NCBI RefSeq assembly: GCF_036898095.1
Contig: NC_090726.1
Location: forward strand, 40,499,676-40,563,675
DNA length: 64,000 nt
Direction: 5' to 3'
Source of the DNA: Palaemon carinicauda
Taxonomy: Eukaryota; Arthropoda; Malacostraca; Decapoda; Palaemonidae
A program made the position numbers and the translations under genes. Below, one piece after another: positions 1 through 10,266 of the stretch. The notes under the pieces were generated by a model that made no database searches, had not been told where the DNA came from, and saw only the letters and a program-made list of their open reading frames with translations. The first letter of the stretch is position 1, and each line of letters starts with the position of its first letter.

Positions 1-178
1 CTGAATTATTAATCGGCCGCGGCAATTTGAAACGACCCAATGGGACCCCACTTGACCTGGGGATTAACGGGGATTAACTTTTTCACCCAATCATAACTCA
101 TTTTTTCTAAAATTCAAATACGGAAACGGGAGCACCCATCGAGGGTCGGAAATGCTCATTCTTTACCAACGTGGCGCG

Positions 179-1327
179 ATGGCAACTAACCAGTGTGTAG
201 ATACTTGTGAATCTTTTTTCAATTCAGTCAATCCTAGTATGTTGAGGATTATGAACTTTACAACAAGTGCTGAGTTTTCAAAATATTTATATAAAATGGG
301 ACTTTTAGGCGACTTTTCCGGCATTTGTGCAAAATGTCATATCGGTGAAATGCGCTACAAGTATGATGGAAAATCGGCGAATAGTGGAAAAGCTAAGTTT
401 TTTTGGCGTTGTTCATATAGTTATTGCCGAAAGAAGATCGCCCCTAACCACGGTAGCTTTTTTTCACGATCAAAGCTACCGTACGAAGATGTGTTCGTTA
501 TATTAGCAAGTTTTATTTATGGTTTTTCTCAGAACCAGATTCTCCCTCTGTACAAAAAGTTTGCCTCTCACACACTAGTTGATTGGTACAACTTCTGTCG
601 CGACGTGTGTGCGGACATCTTAGTGATGGACAGTAAAAAAATTGGCGGACCAGGACATATTGTCGAGATAGACGAGAGTAAATTCGGAAAAAGAAAATAT
701 AACGTTGGCAGCAAGGTCGATGGCAAATGGGTGTTCGGCGGGATTGACCGGGAAACACGTGAGACTTTTTTCAGGGTTGTCGAGGATCGTTCGGAAAAGA
801 CATTGCTCCCAATATTATTAGAGTACGTCCATCCCGAAACTACAATAATTTCGGACTGTTGGAAGGCCTATAATAATATCAAGGATCAATTTCTTCAACA
901 CAAAACTGATAATCATAGCATTAACTTTGTGAGTCCAAAAGATCCCAGTGTGCACACCAATACAATCGAATCACAGTGGCGAGTACTAAAAAGATCTGTT
1001 CTACCGAAATTCGGTACTCAGAAACATTTATACGAAAGCTACTTTGCGATGTATATAATTCAAAAACGTTATTTGATCGGTAAGGGGTGTAGACTGAAGG
1101 CATTCCTGGAATTAGTTAAACGTGTTTATCCGCTCAATACCCACGATTCTGATTCCGAAAGTCCTGGTCCGTCCCAACACCCGTCCCCTCCACAAAAAAA
1201 GGTGTCCCATCACCGTACATCTCCTAAAAGTGCCCCTCCAACGTGCCCTCCCCAAAAGAAGAAGAAGTTGTCTCTCGGCAGAAAGCCAATACCAGTTGAA
1301 GACTCGGACTTCAGTGACTTTGAATAA
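179..1327 (+). CDS. Merlin/IS1595-type (ISXO2-like) DDE transposase, intact
   Basis: A 382-residue uninterrupted frame. An upstream in-frame ATG at 152 exists, but the ATG at 179 starts a more typical MATNQ N-terminus. N-terminal zinc ribbon: Cys50 and Cys53 paired with Cys78 and Cys83. The ISXO2-like catalytic core follows: Asp165 in VEIDESKFGKRKYN, Asp226 in TIISDCWKAY, and an Asn/Glu pair in HTNTIESQWR (Glu264 the likely third acidic residue). In this family the enzyme cuts and pastes DNA at short terminal inverted repeats. The last 60 or so residues are Ser/Pro/Lys-rich with a PPQKKKKL stretch, probably a nuclear localisation signal, as expected for a eukaryotic Merlin element rather than bacterial IS1595. 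No stop or frameshift was found. A host-domesticated copy is the alternative; the flanking repeat-family sequence argues for a transposon. Confidence 0.88.
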   Translation: MATNQCVDTCESFFNSVNPSMLRIMNFTTSAEFSKYLYKMGLLGDFSGICAKCHIGEMRYKYDGKSANSGKAKFFWRCSYSYCRKKIAPNHGSFFSRSKLPYEDVFVILASFIYGFSQNQILPLYKKFASHTLVDWYNFCRDVCADILVMDSKKIGGPGHIVEIDESKFGKRKYNVGSKVDGKWVFGGIDRETRETFFRVVEDRSEKTLLPILLEYVHPETTIISDCWKAYNNIKDQFLQHKTDNHSINFVSPKDPSVHTNTIESQWRVLKRSVLPKFGTQKHLYESYFAMYIIQKRYLIGKGCRLKAFLELVKRVYPLNTHDSDSESPGPSQHPSPPQKKVSHHRTSPKSAPPTCPPQKKKKLSLGRKPIPVEDSDFSDFE

Positions 1328-1410
1328 GTGTGGGGCGCCGTTGTAGAGGTTACGAATAAACCCGCAAGCTGAACAGGAAATAATGTAAGTACAACCCTCT
1401 CCGTTTCTGG

Positions 1411-1760
1411 TTTGTGTGATCGCGGCCACATGTATGCATGATGTCGGCCGATTAAGAATAGGCAAGTGTAAGGGGGGTCGCAGGGGGGCGGTAGCCCCCC
1501 CGTTTAGGTGTTTAAGAATAATTATACGGCTATGTACGGGGGGTCGCAGGGGGGCGTTAGCCCCCCCGTTAAGGAGAGACACGAGTTGTAGGTAAGGTTA
1601 GGTGGGCACATTCAGGTTAGGCAGTGTTCTATTCTAGAGTTTTGGCAGAACATTCTGTTGTAGAACAACGGCCACGTCTTACGAAGGGTTAGAAAACGGG
1701 AAGAAATTCCCGTTTTCTATGTCCGCGGGAGGACCTGGCCGCTGATCTACAAAGGCTCCC
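1411..1760 (+). repeat. GC-rich hairpin repeat, copy 1 (3' flank of Merlin transposase)
   Basis: Begins near GATCGCGGCCACATGTATGC and ends GGCCGCTGATCTACAAAGGC. It holds two tandem G-tract/C-tract hairpins (about 1470-1502 and 1537-1568), each of the form GGGGGTCGCAGGGGGGC then GTAGCCCCCC. The same order of motifs recurs at 37571-37775 and 38007-38220 without a transposase, so this is probably the 3' non-coding part of the Merlin element or a non-autonomous derivative. I could not find a matching inverted repeat upstream of the gene; it may lie before the window. Confidence 0.6.
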
Positions 1761-2067
1761 AAATATTTCTAAGTTTGGACCTTCTATATTCGTGTGCCTC
1801 TGCGTCGATTACAATTTATGGTAAAATTATACAATAGTACAATGACCTATGGAGAAAACAAGACTATTAAATGATGTATTTTAAGGTGATTTGAATGATT
1901 TTGATAGAGAGGACTGGTGGAAAACCATAGTTTTTCCAACGCAATCGCCAACCTTCGTTTTTTAATAATAAACTTGGCAGCTAAAAACGTACAAATAGAT
2001 GTTAGCAGTAGGCGGTGGGTACTGGGTAGTGGTGCGAAAGCCCCCACCTCTTCTGCCGGCTGCAATC
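1761..2067. other. Unassigned spacer
   Basis: Mixed-composition sequence between the Merlin flank and the 61-bp array. No exon, domain or repeat family recognised. Confidence 0.4.
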
Positions 2068-2664
2068 TAATTGAGGTCACAGTTTGCTAAAGGGGAGACA
2101 ACCTTTCAGGGTGACTACCTTCCGCAGCTAATTGAGGTCACAGTTTGCTAAAGGGGAGACAACCTTTCAGGGGAACTACCTTCCGCAGCTAATTGAGGTC
2201 ACAGTTTGCTAAAGGGGAGACAACCTTTCAGGGTGACTACCTTCCGCAGCTAATTGAGGTCACAGTTTGCTAAAGGGGAGACAACCTTTCAGGGTGACTA
2301 CCTTCCGCAGCTAATTGAGGTCACAGTTTGCTAAAGGGGAGACAACCTTTCAGGGTGACTACCTTCCGCAGCTAATTGAGGTCACAGTTTGCTAAAGGGG
2401 AGACAACCTTTCAGGGTGACTACCTTCCGCAGCTAATTGAGGTCACAGTTTGCTAAAGGGGAGACAACCTTTCAGGGTGACTACCTTCCGCAGCTAATTG
2501 AGGTCACAGTTTGCTAAAGGGGAGACAACCTTTCAGGGTGACTACCTTCCGCAGCTAATTGAGGTCACAGTTTGCTAAAGGGGAGACAACCTTTCAGGGT
2601 AACTACCTTCCGCAGCTAATTGAGGTCACAGTTTGCTAAAGGGGAGACAACCTTTCAGGGTAAC
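2068..2664 (+). repeat. 61-bp tandem array, about 9.8 copies
   Basis: Unit begins TAATTGAGGTCACAGTTTGC and contains GGGGAGACAACCTTTCAGGG. Copies start at 2068 and every 61 bases through 2617, and differ by only a few substitutions (for example GGTGACTACC against GGGAACTACC). Very low divergence implies recent expansion or homogenisation. No conserved frame: 61 is not a multiple of 3. Confidence 0.95.
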
Positions 2665-2688
2665 AACCTGCCTGGTGTTTATACCTCG

Positions 2689-2996
2689 TTAACCCTTTTA
2701 CCCCCAGGCTATTTAGAACTTTCCAACCCTTAACCCCCAGGCGTTATTTTTTTTATCAAGCACATTTTGCAGTATATTTTTTTAGATTGCTCTAACAGCC
2801 TTAATTTTCATCATAGAGAGGTCAGGTTGGTCTCATTCTCTTGGAAAATGCCTGAAGTTTCTCAAAAAATTTTCAAAAATATGCAAAAAAAATGTAAGTA
2901 GCAGTTTTTTGCAAGAACGTACCGGTACGTCCATGGGGGTAAAGGGATGAGTTTATTGAAACGTACCAGTTCGTCCTATGGGGGTAAAAGGGTTAA
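2689..2996 (+). mobile_element. piggyBac-like MITE, copy 1
   Basis: Flanked by TTAA on both sides; termini CCCTTTTACCCCCA and the inverse TGGGGGTAAAAGGG. TTAA duplications plus CCC-starting inverted repeats are the piggyBac hallmark. About 300 bp with no coding capacity, so non-autonomous. Subterminal palindrome ACGTACCGGTACGT. The internal tract CTCTAACAGCCTTAATTTT is shared with the copies at 19115, 38534 and 48448. Confidence 0.85.
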
Positions 2997-3482
2997 AAGT
3001 TTTAACTGCCGTATCCCAGCTTCGATGTTATCCTTCGCCTATGAGTAAAGAACTCAGGTTTGTATAATTAGGAAAATACAAATTACTTTTTAAATTTGTC
3101 ATTTTTAATCTGGGTTAGACAAATTGATTTAAAACCTTGTAAAAATACTATCGAGTTGTAGCCACTCAATGTGAGGATCTGTAGAAAATGCCTTTTGCTG
3201 TACTGCTACTGGAGGCATCGATGTCGTGCAGATACCGAGGGGAATGCATCTGAAATGGAATTGTATATAAAAATAAGCTAAAGTACAGTAATTGTAAAAT
3301 GAAAATTTTCTACTAGAAAATCAATTTTGTTTAAAAGAAAATTTTTACTCTGAAGATGTTGGTATTCATTATGCTTATACATTGCTCTAGTACATGTTTA
3401 GATATATTACTGTATTTAATACATTAGATTTTATTGATTACTGTACTGTATTATGTGCTGATATTCTCCATGACAATTTCAG
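2997..3482. other. AT-rich spacer with possible DIRS-family terminal fragment
   Basis: At 3047-3087 the sequence ACTCAGGTTTGTATAATTAG followed by GAAAATACAAATTAC resembles the end of the DIRS remnant at 48331-48380. The rest shows no recognisable element and precedes the kinase exon. Confidence 0.35.
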
Positions 3483-3493
3483 GACCTCTTGCA

Positions 3494-3617
3494 ATGACGT
3501 CGAAAATTTACGATGCCATACGCGAGGCTCTGGGGACGTCGCGCTTCGTCGCCACGGGTCAGACTGGAGGCGGGTGCATCAATGAGGGGGAAGTGTATGA
3601 AGTGGATCACGTTAAAG
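3494..3617 (+). CDS. Ketosamine/fructosamine-3-kinase homologue, first coding exon (partial)
   Basis: 41 codons plus one base. The exon has an acceptor-like TTTCAG ending at 3482, ATG at 3494 and a donor AAAG|GTACAA after 3617 (phase 1). The peptide contains IREALGTSRF and then TGGGCINEGEVYEVD, matching the start of the FN3K fold (LREALGTS followed by the GGGCISEG loop that begins the kinase N-lobe). The family phosphorylates fructosamine or ribulosamine adducts on glycated proteins in the cytosol, an ATP-dependent deglycation route. The next family segment (the VFVK lysine strand) is expected in exon 2, which I could not find downstream; the nearby DNA is filled with transposons, so the intron may be long or the piece may be an isolated fragment. 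The CpG-bearing codon use differs from the AT-rich surroundings, supporting a real exon. Confidence 0.68.
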
Positions 3618-4701
3618 GTACAATATTAGAAGTACGTTAACTCCTTCACATAAAATCTTGTAGTACGTGGAAAGGGTATTTCATCCTTATGGTTTTTTCA
3701 AACGGTATTTTGATAAATTATATGTGATTCAAATGAACGAGTTATCGCGCAGTTCTCTTCAATAACATGTCCCTTTCCTACCTTGCTCTCTGAGCCATTA
3801 TATGAGTTATTCACCGGTTCATTCCATTTGAACCACTTCATTGACTTGTCCAATTTCCTAATCATCTCGATTTTTGAAATATCTATGACCACCATATTAT
3901 TTTCAATTGTGCTTTACCACACTTCCGCTTGTCTGAAACCCCCCCCCCCCCCCCACACACACACACACACATACATGACCATTATCTTTTGATTTGTTGT
4001 AAGTCAAGAGTTTGAATCAAACATATGACAAAAGAAGGAAAGAAGAATTAGACTGGAAAGAGTTTGGTTGGGGGGACAACAAATGGAAAGACATGTTGAA
4101 ATGAAGATCTAGGCTTAAATTGCCGTGAATTCAAGGGATCTGTGAAAAAAATCTGTATGTCTGACTCCACGTAGAGGTTACTACTCAATGGTTTAGTACA
4201 GAAAAGTACACTATAGATATAGGTCAAATTGTGTTTGCTGCGTATTTACAGTTTTCATACCATCATACCTTTACAAATATTTTTTTTTCTTTCTTTTTAA
4301 CAGTGTGATGAAGAAATATCTTTTAAGTCTTCCCGGACTTTAATCTATTTGTCAGTACGAAGGTTATATAGTTTAGTCTCCCCATTTTCAAGTGAAACTT
4401 TTAATGGGCAGCAGATAAGTTCAGGGCCCTGAAGTCAGTCGGCATGGGTTGATGGAAAAGCAGCAGTTACGAAACTTATGAGCAGTTCGTTTAAGATCAG
4501 GTTAGTGATGACAGTAGGGCTATTATTGAGGCAGTTCTCATCATGCTGTAAACATGTTCCTTGGTAGTGCTATTTTTATAGCTAGAAAGGACTGAAGAGG
4601 CTCATTTTATATATAATTTCTCCCTCATCTGTAATTCCTCTGGTTTTTAATGTTCAAGAATATTGGGCAAAGGAGGAAGACTAGTTTATCTGAATAGCCG
4701 T
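3618..4701. other. Intron-like AT-rich sequence with C/CA microsatellite
   Basis: Follows the kinase exon donor. Contains a C16 run then (CA)n at about 3939-3971. No further exon or named element recognised. Confidence 0.4.
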
Positions 4702-5030
4702 AGTATTATTACCAGCTAAGTTACAACCCTAGTTGGAAAAGCAGGATGCTGTAAGCCCAAGGACTCCATTAGGGAAGAATAGTACAATCAGGAAACAGAT
4801 AGAATAGTGTTTATGGGTGCACTCTCAAGCAAGAGAACTCTACCCCAGGACAGTGGAAGACCATGGCACAGAGGCTATGGCACTATCCAAGACTGGAAAA
4901 CTATGGTTTGATTTTGGAGTGTCCTTTTCCTAGAAGAGCTGCTTACCATAGCTAGAGAGTCTCTTCTACCCTTACCCTTAAGAGGAAAGTAGCCACTGGG
5001 CGATTGCAGTGCAGTAGTTAACCCCTTGAG
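4702..5030 (-). repeat. Dispersed retroelement-like repeat A, copy 1
   Basis: Contains CTAAGTTACAACCCTAGTTG then GAAAAGCAGGATGCTGTAAG, the core of a family present at least eight times here. On the minus strand each copy ends in (AAT)n after the motif CTTTTCCAACTAGGG, so the retroposition strand is inferred to be minus. SINE or 3' end of a non-LTR element; no coding capacity. Confidence 0.75.
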
Positions 5031-5621
5031 AGTATAGCTGGAAAGAGACATCTATAGAAAGGTGAAAAAGTCTCATTCAAAAAAGAAAGGGGTTACTTGA
5101 AATGCATGGGGTTTATGGTTTTGATCGATGTGATAAGAAATTTATAGTTAAATGGATAATAAATAGTAGAATACAGTACAGAAAAGGAATGATAATAATA
5201 AATGTTTTTTCTGGGCTCGACCTGTGTCGCTCCGTGAAATGCTCCTTATAGCACCATTTCTAAGGTATAAATACTGCTAAATATACCAGAGAAAAAGTTG
5301 CATGAAATGCAAGGAATAAACCCAACTCACTCACTCTAATAGAGCGTCGGTATAGTAACTGGGGCGTGTTAGAACCACTACCAGAGGCCCCTTACCAATT
5401 AGTCCTCTCCTTCCTCGATATCCCCGATACTACGAGGTGCCGTTCTACATCCAACCACTGCCTTCTGCTACGACTACCGTCCCACCCCTACCACTACCCA
5501 CGCTTCTTCCCTCATTCCTTTTCTAGCGCCAGTGAGATTCGGACACGTTGCTTTCATAGCTTTGGGTTTCGGTGTTTTTGAAGATGTCAGTCGTTTTGGA
5601 GATTCCTGCTCCCAAGTTGAG
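5031..5621. other. LTR-element-like leader, host of the Tigger insertion
   Basis: From about 5211 the sequence (TTTTTCTGGGCTCGACCTGT, then GTCGCTCCG) resembles leaders at about 20835 and 25365 that share a TTTTTGG...CATGTCGTC motif. It runs up to the TA at 5622-5623 and resumes after 8130. Probably a decayed LTR or other retroelement leader; no protein domain seen. Confidence 0.35.
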
Positions 5622-5623
5622 TA

Positions 5624-8128
5624 CAGTGATACCTCGGTACTCGACCATAATCCGTTCGAGATCCGTGTTCGACCTCCGATTTGTTCGAGTACCGAATTTT
5701 TTTTCCCCATAAGAAATAATGGTATATATTCTATTCCGTTCCCAAGCACTCGAACAGGCCCAAAATATTAATAAAACGTGTACCTAAACAACAATAATTA
5801 TCTAAATGTGTATGAAATTGGTCAGAAAATCCTATAAAACAATTTTAAACCATTTACTGTACTAAAATAAAACAATTTTAAACCATTTTCTGTACTGTAG
5901 TGAACATACCTTTGAGCAGCGGTTCGATGGCATACAGGGATGGATGTGGAGAGGATGGAAGGGGGAGGTTACTGCTTGGAAGGAGAGTCCCCTTCCATGA
6001 TGTGGCGGGGTAGTTCTCCTTCAGGAGTTGTTTCTCTCTCCAATGAAAGGGTGGGCAGATCTATTTCAGGGGTTTCTTCTCTTCTTTGTCTCTTCTTTGG
6101 AGGAGAAACAGGCTTTGATGTAGCAGCTTTCTTTTCTTTTGTGAAAAACTGGTCTATTGTTAATTGTTTCTTCCTCCTCTGCAGTATTCTTCGAAAATGA
6201 TACATGACACTATCATTAAACATATGCACTGCCCGGTTTGCTACTGCAATTTCTGGGTGGTATTTTTCAGCAAAAGCCTGCACATCTGCCCACTTGGAAC
6301 AAATTTCATTGATGAGAGAACTTGGAACATCCTCCCTTACCTCATCCTCTTCTGAAGATTCCTGCTCCACAATCAGATCCTGCTGCTGTTGTTGTTGCAG
6401 GTGCAACAATTCCTCCACAGTCAACTCGGTAGAATGGCTTTCTACAAGCTCATCAATATCATCCTTGTCGACCTCAAGCCCCAAACTCCTGCCCATGACA
6501 ACAATTTCCTCAACGACATCAGTGTCATCAGAAATTACAGGGGTAGCAGTGCTTGGACCCGCCTCTGGTTGGAAACCTTCAAACTCCCTCTCTGTGACAC
6601 ATGATGGCCACAGCTTACGCCAGGCAGAGTTCAATGTCCTATAGGTCACACCTCGCCAAGCTTGGTCAATCATGTTAACAGAGTTGAGGATGCTGAAGTG
6701 TTCCTTCCAGAATTCCTTTAGGGTCAACTTCGTGTCACTGGTCACTTCAAAACACTTTCTGAAAAGGGCCTTGGTATAGAGTTTTTTGAAGTTTGAAATG
6801 ACCTGTTGGTCCATGGGCTGGAGTATGGGAGTAGTATTGGGGGGCAAGAATTTGATTTTGATAAAGCTGTATTCTTCTTTCAAGTCATCCTCGAGACCTG
6901 GAGGATGTGCAGGAGCATTGTCCATAACCAGAAGACATTTCATTGGCAAGCTCTTTTCAATGAGGTAAGCCTTAACCTGGGGGGCAAACACTTCGTTTAT
7001 CCACTCAGTAAAGAATTGTCTTGTGACCCAAGATTTAGTGTTCGAGCGCCACATAACTGGTAGTGCACTTTTACAAATATTATTTCGTTTGAACACCCGG
7101 GGGTTGTCCGAGTGGTACACTAACAAGGGTTTGATCTTGCAATCGCCACTTGCATTTGCACACAGCAACAATGTTAGCCTATCTTTCATTGGCTTGTGAC
7201 CTGGCATCTTCGTCTCGTCCTTGGTAATGTACGTATTGGCTGGCATTTTCTTCCAAAATAACCCAGTCTCATCACAATTAAAGACTTGTTGTGCGATCAA
7301 ATTTTGTTCTTTTATGTACCGATCGAATTCCCCCACGTATTTATCGGCTGCAATTTGATCCGAACTAGCTGCCTCCCCATGCCTAGTAACACGATGAATA
7401 CCTGTTCTATTACGAAACTTTTCAAACCAACCCCTGCTCGCTTTAAATGTAAATGAATCACTTTCACTGGTACTCGGACTTTTCTTCACTAATTCTTCAT
7501 AGATATGCAACGCTTTTTCACAAATGAACGCTTCACTAACACTTTCCCCGGCCAACTGTTTTTCTTTAATAAATATTAAAAGCAACTTTTCCATCTCCTC
7601 AATCACTTGTGGCCTTTGCTTAGTTACCGCCGTAACTCCCGTTGCAACATTCGCCTTCTTAATCATTTCTTTATGCTTTAAAAACGTAGAAATGGTCGAC
7701 TTCGCCATTCCGTATTCTACCGCTAAATCGGACACTCGTACACCATTCTCATATTTCGCTATAATTTCCTTCTTCAACTCGATCGTTGTTCGCACTGTTT
7801 TCCTCTTCTCCTTCCCCTTAACACTCATTACTTTCTTGGGACTCATTATGAAAGCTAAAAAAGCAATTAAAAGCACTGAAAATCACTAAATCACAACGAA
7901 TGCTGATCGCGCGTTGTCTGAGTGACGCTCTCGAGAGAACTGATGCTTCCCGAACAAGCGAGAGTGGCCGAGATGGCGCGATCATCACAAAGCCCATGCG
8001 GTCGTCACGTGTTCGGCTGGTCGAGTACCGAATTTTTGGTCGAGCACCGCAGCAAAAATTTCTCGAAAATTTTGGTCGAACTCCGAATTGTTCGAGTATA
8101 GAGTCGTTCGACTACCGAGGTATCACTG
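5624..8128 (-). mobile_element. Complete Tigger/pogo (Tc1-mariner superfamily) transposon
   Basis: 2505 bp bounded by TA dinucleotides at 5622-5623 and 8129-8130. Terminal inverted repeats begin CAGTGATACCTCGGTA at both ends, and the subterminal regions share GTTCGAGTACCGAATTTTT-type repeats (for example 5684-5702 and 8020-8036). The whole interior is one transposase gene on the minus strand. TIR sequence, TA duplication and DDD transposase are all diagnostic. Confidence 0.95.
5969..7846 (-). CDS. Tigger/pogo (TIGD1-like) transposase, intact
   Basis: 625 residues. Start chosen at 7846 (MSPKK), the usual Tigger start; an ATG ten codons upstream exists. Residues 10-55 form a CENP-B/psq-type helix-turn-helix (IELKKEIIAKYENG, then AVEYGMAKSTIS). 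A CENP-B HTH follows at about 90-160 (ASRGWFEKFRNRTG). The DDE_1 domain has Asp192 in FNCDETGLFWKK, Asp309 in LLVMDNAPAHP and Asp346 in LQPMDQQVISNFKK, the DDD triad of pogo-like enzymes. The C-terminal third is acidic with a Q-run and ends near a basic KPVSPPKKRQRR stretch, a likely nuclear signal. No internal stop or frameshift. The gene fills the element and both inverted repeats are present, so it may be recently active. Confidence 0.95.
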   Translation of the reverse strand: MSPKKVMSVKGKEKRKTVRTTIELKKEIIAKYENGVRVSDLAVEYGMAKSTISTFLKHKEMIKKANVATGVTAVTKQRPQVIEEMEKLLLIFIKEKQLAGESVSEAFICEKALHIYEELVKKSPSTSESDSFTFKASRGWFEKFRNRTGIHRVTRHGEAASSDQIAADKYVGEFDRYIKEQNLIAQQVFNCDETGLFWKKMPANTYITKDETKMPGHKPMKDRLTLLLCANASGDCKIKPLLVYHSDNPRVFKRNNICKSALPVMWRSNTKSWVTRQFFTEWINEVFAPQVKAYLIEKSLPMKCLLVMDNAPAHPPGLEDDLKEEYSFIKIKFLPPNTTPILQPMDQQVISNFKKLYTKALFRKCFEVTSDTKLTLKEFWKEHFSILNSVNMIDQAWRGVTYRTLNSAWRKLWPSCVTEREFEGFQPEAGPSTATPVISDDTDVVEEIVVMGRSLGLEVDKDDIDELVESHSTELTVEELLHLQQQQQQDLIVEQESSEEDEVREDVPSSLINEICSKWADVQAFAEKYHPEIAVANRAVHMFNDSVMYHFRRILQRRKKQLTIDQFFTKEKKAATSKPVSPPKKRQRREETPEIDLPTLSLERETTPEGELPRHIMEGDSPSKQ

Positions 8129-8130
8129 TA

Positions 8131-8317
8131 TTATAATTGTCTGTTTCGATAATTCTAGGTAGCGACACACGTTAACTTTATAGTTTTGTTTGTTTTTAGT
8201 CTCAGCCGCTCTGCATGCTGCTTTCCCTTACGTGTATATTGGCGGCCATTGAATAATAATACTGTATGCCATAGGAACATTTTCTGTGAATTAGTATATC
8301 TCGGATGACAAAAAGAA

Positions 8318-8319
<2 letters not shown>
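8131..8319. other. Continuation of the element interrupted by Tigger
   Basis: Resumes the leader-like sequence cut at 5621 (CAGCCGCTCTGCATGCTGCT, then TATTGGCGGCCATTG). No coding evidence. Confidence 0.3.
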
Positions 8320-8349
<30 letters not shown>

Positions 8350-8570
8350 TTGCTAAGCTACAACCCTAGTTGGAAAAGCAAGATGCTATAAGCCCCAAGG
8401 GCTCCAACAGGGGAAATACCCAGTGAGGAAAGGAAAATAAAATATTTGAAGAAGAGTAATATTGAAATAAATATTTCCTTTAAAAACTTTACCAAAACAA
8501 GAGGAAGAGAAATAAGATAGAATAGTGAGCTTGAGTGTACCCCCAAGCAAGCGAACTCTAACCCAAGACG
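8320..8570 (-). repeat. Repeat A, copy 2, with (ATT)n tail
   Basis: Starts with a long (ATT)n run, then ACTTGCTAAGCTACAACCCT and AGTTGGAAAAGCAAG. Truncated at ACTCTAACCCAAGACG. Confidence 0.8.
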
Positions 8571-8841
8571 ATTTTTATACATGTATATAATTTCTTTTAA
8601 TTGAATTAGTACAGTACTGCTGTATCCATGATTATGGTTGAATGATGTAACTCAGATGTTGGTAAATAGAATTTCTTGCAGATGAATGGCCTTCAAAATT
8701 TTGTGAAGGTTATGCAGTCACTCCTGTCTGTTTGTTTGTATGTAAGCAACTTTACACAAAAACTGTCATACCAATTTTGGCCAAACTTGGTAGTCAAGTT
8801 TGGTTTGACCCAAGGATAAATCTGTAACTTTTCAATATTAA

Positions 8842-9001
8842 ACTTACCCGATAATCATGTAGCTGTCAACTCTGTTGCCCGACAGAATTCTACGGAAGGG
8901 ATACGCCAGCGATCGCTATACAAGAGGGGGGTGTACTCACAAGCGCCACCTGTGGCCAGGTACTGCAGTACTTCTTGTTGACACCACTTCAATTTTTCCT
9001 C
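8842..9001 (+). repeat. DIRS left inverted terminal repeat
   Basis: 160 bp, reverse complement of 17126-17285 with one mismatch (CAACTCTGTTG against CAACTCCGTTG). Starts ACTTACCCGATAATCATGTA. Confidence 0.97.
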
Positions 9002-9780
9002 TGTCGTGCTTCCGGCAAGACGTTCATGGATACGCTTATAATTTTGGAGTCTTGTTCACGGTTTTTGGTGAAGTATTGCTCTAAGATTTCAGCTTTCGCT
9101 ATTCAGGAAGTTCTATTAATAGCTTTTGGAATTAATTTGATTAATTATGGTGACGAAGAGAGTATGAACTCTCTTTCACCTTTAAATGGCCGACCCTTCC
9201 CTTAGACGGAAGTGTTGGTGTCTAAGAGAGTATAGACTCTCTTTCTTAATTTTGCTTAACAAAAGTTATAGATTTATTTTATATCTCTCCGCCTTTTATA
9301 GGCCTCTTCGATTAACTTCCTTTTATTATAAAATTATTAAAATTAATTTTTATATTTGTTTATATTCGACCTTTCCTAATAGTAGGCGGTCTTTTCTTGT
9401 ACCGAAGTTAATTAACATTGAGCCCGTCATTTCGGTTTTACCTGTTAACATATTATGCTATTTTAATGTATTTGAAAGAATTTCTTTGATAGTCTCGTAC
9501 TGTTTCAAAGTTGAACTAACGTTTTGTTTTGTCTCTGCAGTTGTTGACGTTCAGAACGTTCAACTTGCGCTCTATCGTTACGATAGAGAGAGAATTTTCA
9601 CGGTGTCACGTTGCAGTAAGAGTAAACCGTTTATAACGTTTTGTTCATTCTTTCTTAGCTTAATGGTTTTAATTCTAATAAAGGAACTTTTTATTTGGGA
9701 AATCTTTCAGTTTTTTTCCTTTAACAATAATATGTTTTAACGAGTATATATGATTGGGCTCTTCTCTCAGGTTCTAAGTC

Positions 9781-9782
<2 letters not shown>

Positions 9783-9823
<41 letters not shown>
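9783..9823 (+). repeat. (GA)n microsatellite in the DIRS 5' untranslated region
   Basis: About 20 GA units. The surrounding 9002-10266 is the AT-rich 5' leader of the element with no coding signal. Confidence 0.95.
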
Positions 9824-9825
<2 letters not shown>

Positions 9826-10266
9826 GGATAAACGTTTCGTTCAAGCGAGTAACGTTGTTATCGTTTTTGCTCTTCTCCCTAGTCTCTTTAGGGGAAGAAG
9901 GTAAACGTTTCTAGAGTTTATTCTTGTTCTCAAGCTTTATGCGGTGAGAGATTTTAAACGTAGTTTATTTGATCTAGTGTTTAGTCTCTTTCCAGCCACT
10001 GAATTATTTATCTTTCATTAGATTTTTCTGTTACATTGTAATTCTGTTTTCGCAATTACTAACTTTTAAAGAAGGATAGAATTGCGTGTTTCAGGTACAA
10101 ACCACTTAAAGTTTCGAGTTCAGTGAAATAAGTGCAAACAGAAATTCAAAAGTGATAAGTGATTAGCGCAAAGTGTGTCAGTGTTGTGCGTGAGGGTACT
10201 TCTTGCGTGCCAGTCGTCCTCCCAGTCCGGGACCTCTTGCAAGCTCCCAAGCCCAGGGGAGAAGCA

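Noticed and set aside
5366..5581. 71-codon plus-strand frame before the Tigger element
   Set aside because: Low-complexity Pro/Arg/Ser translation of leader sequence, no domain.
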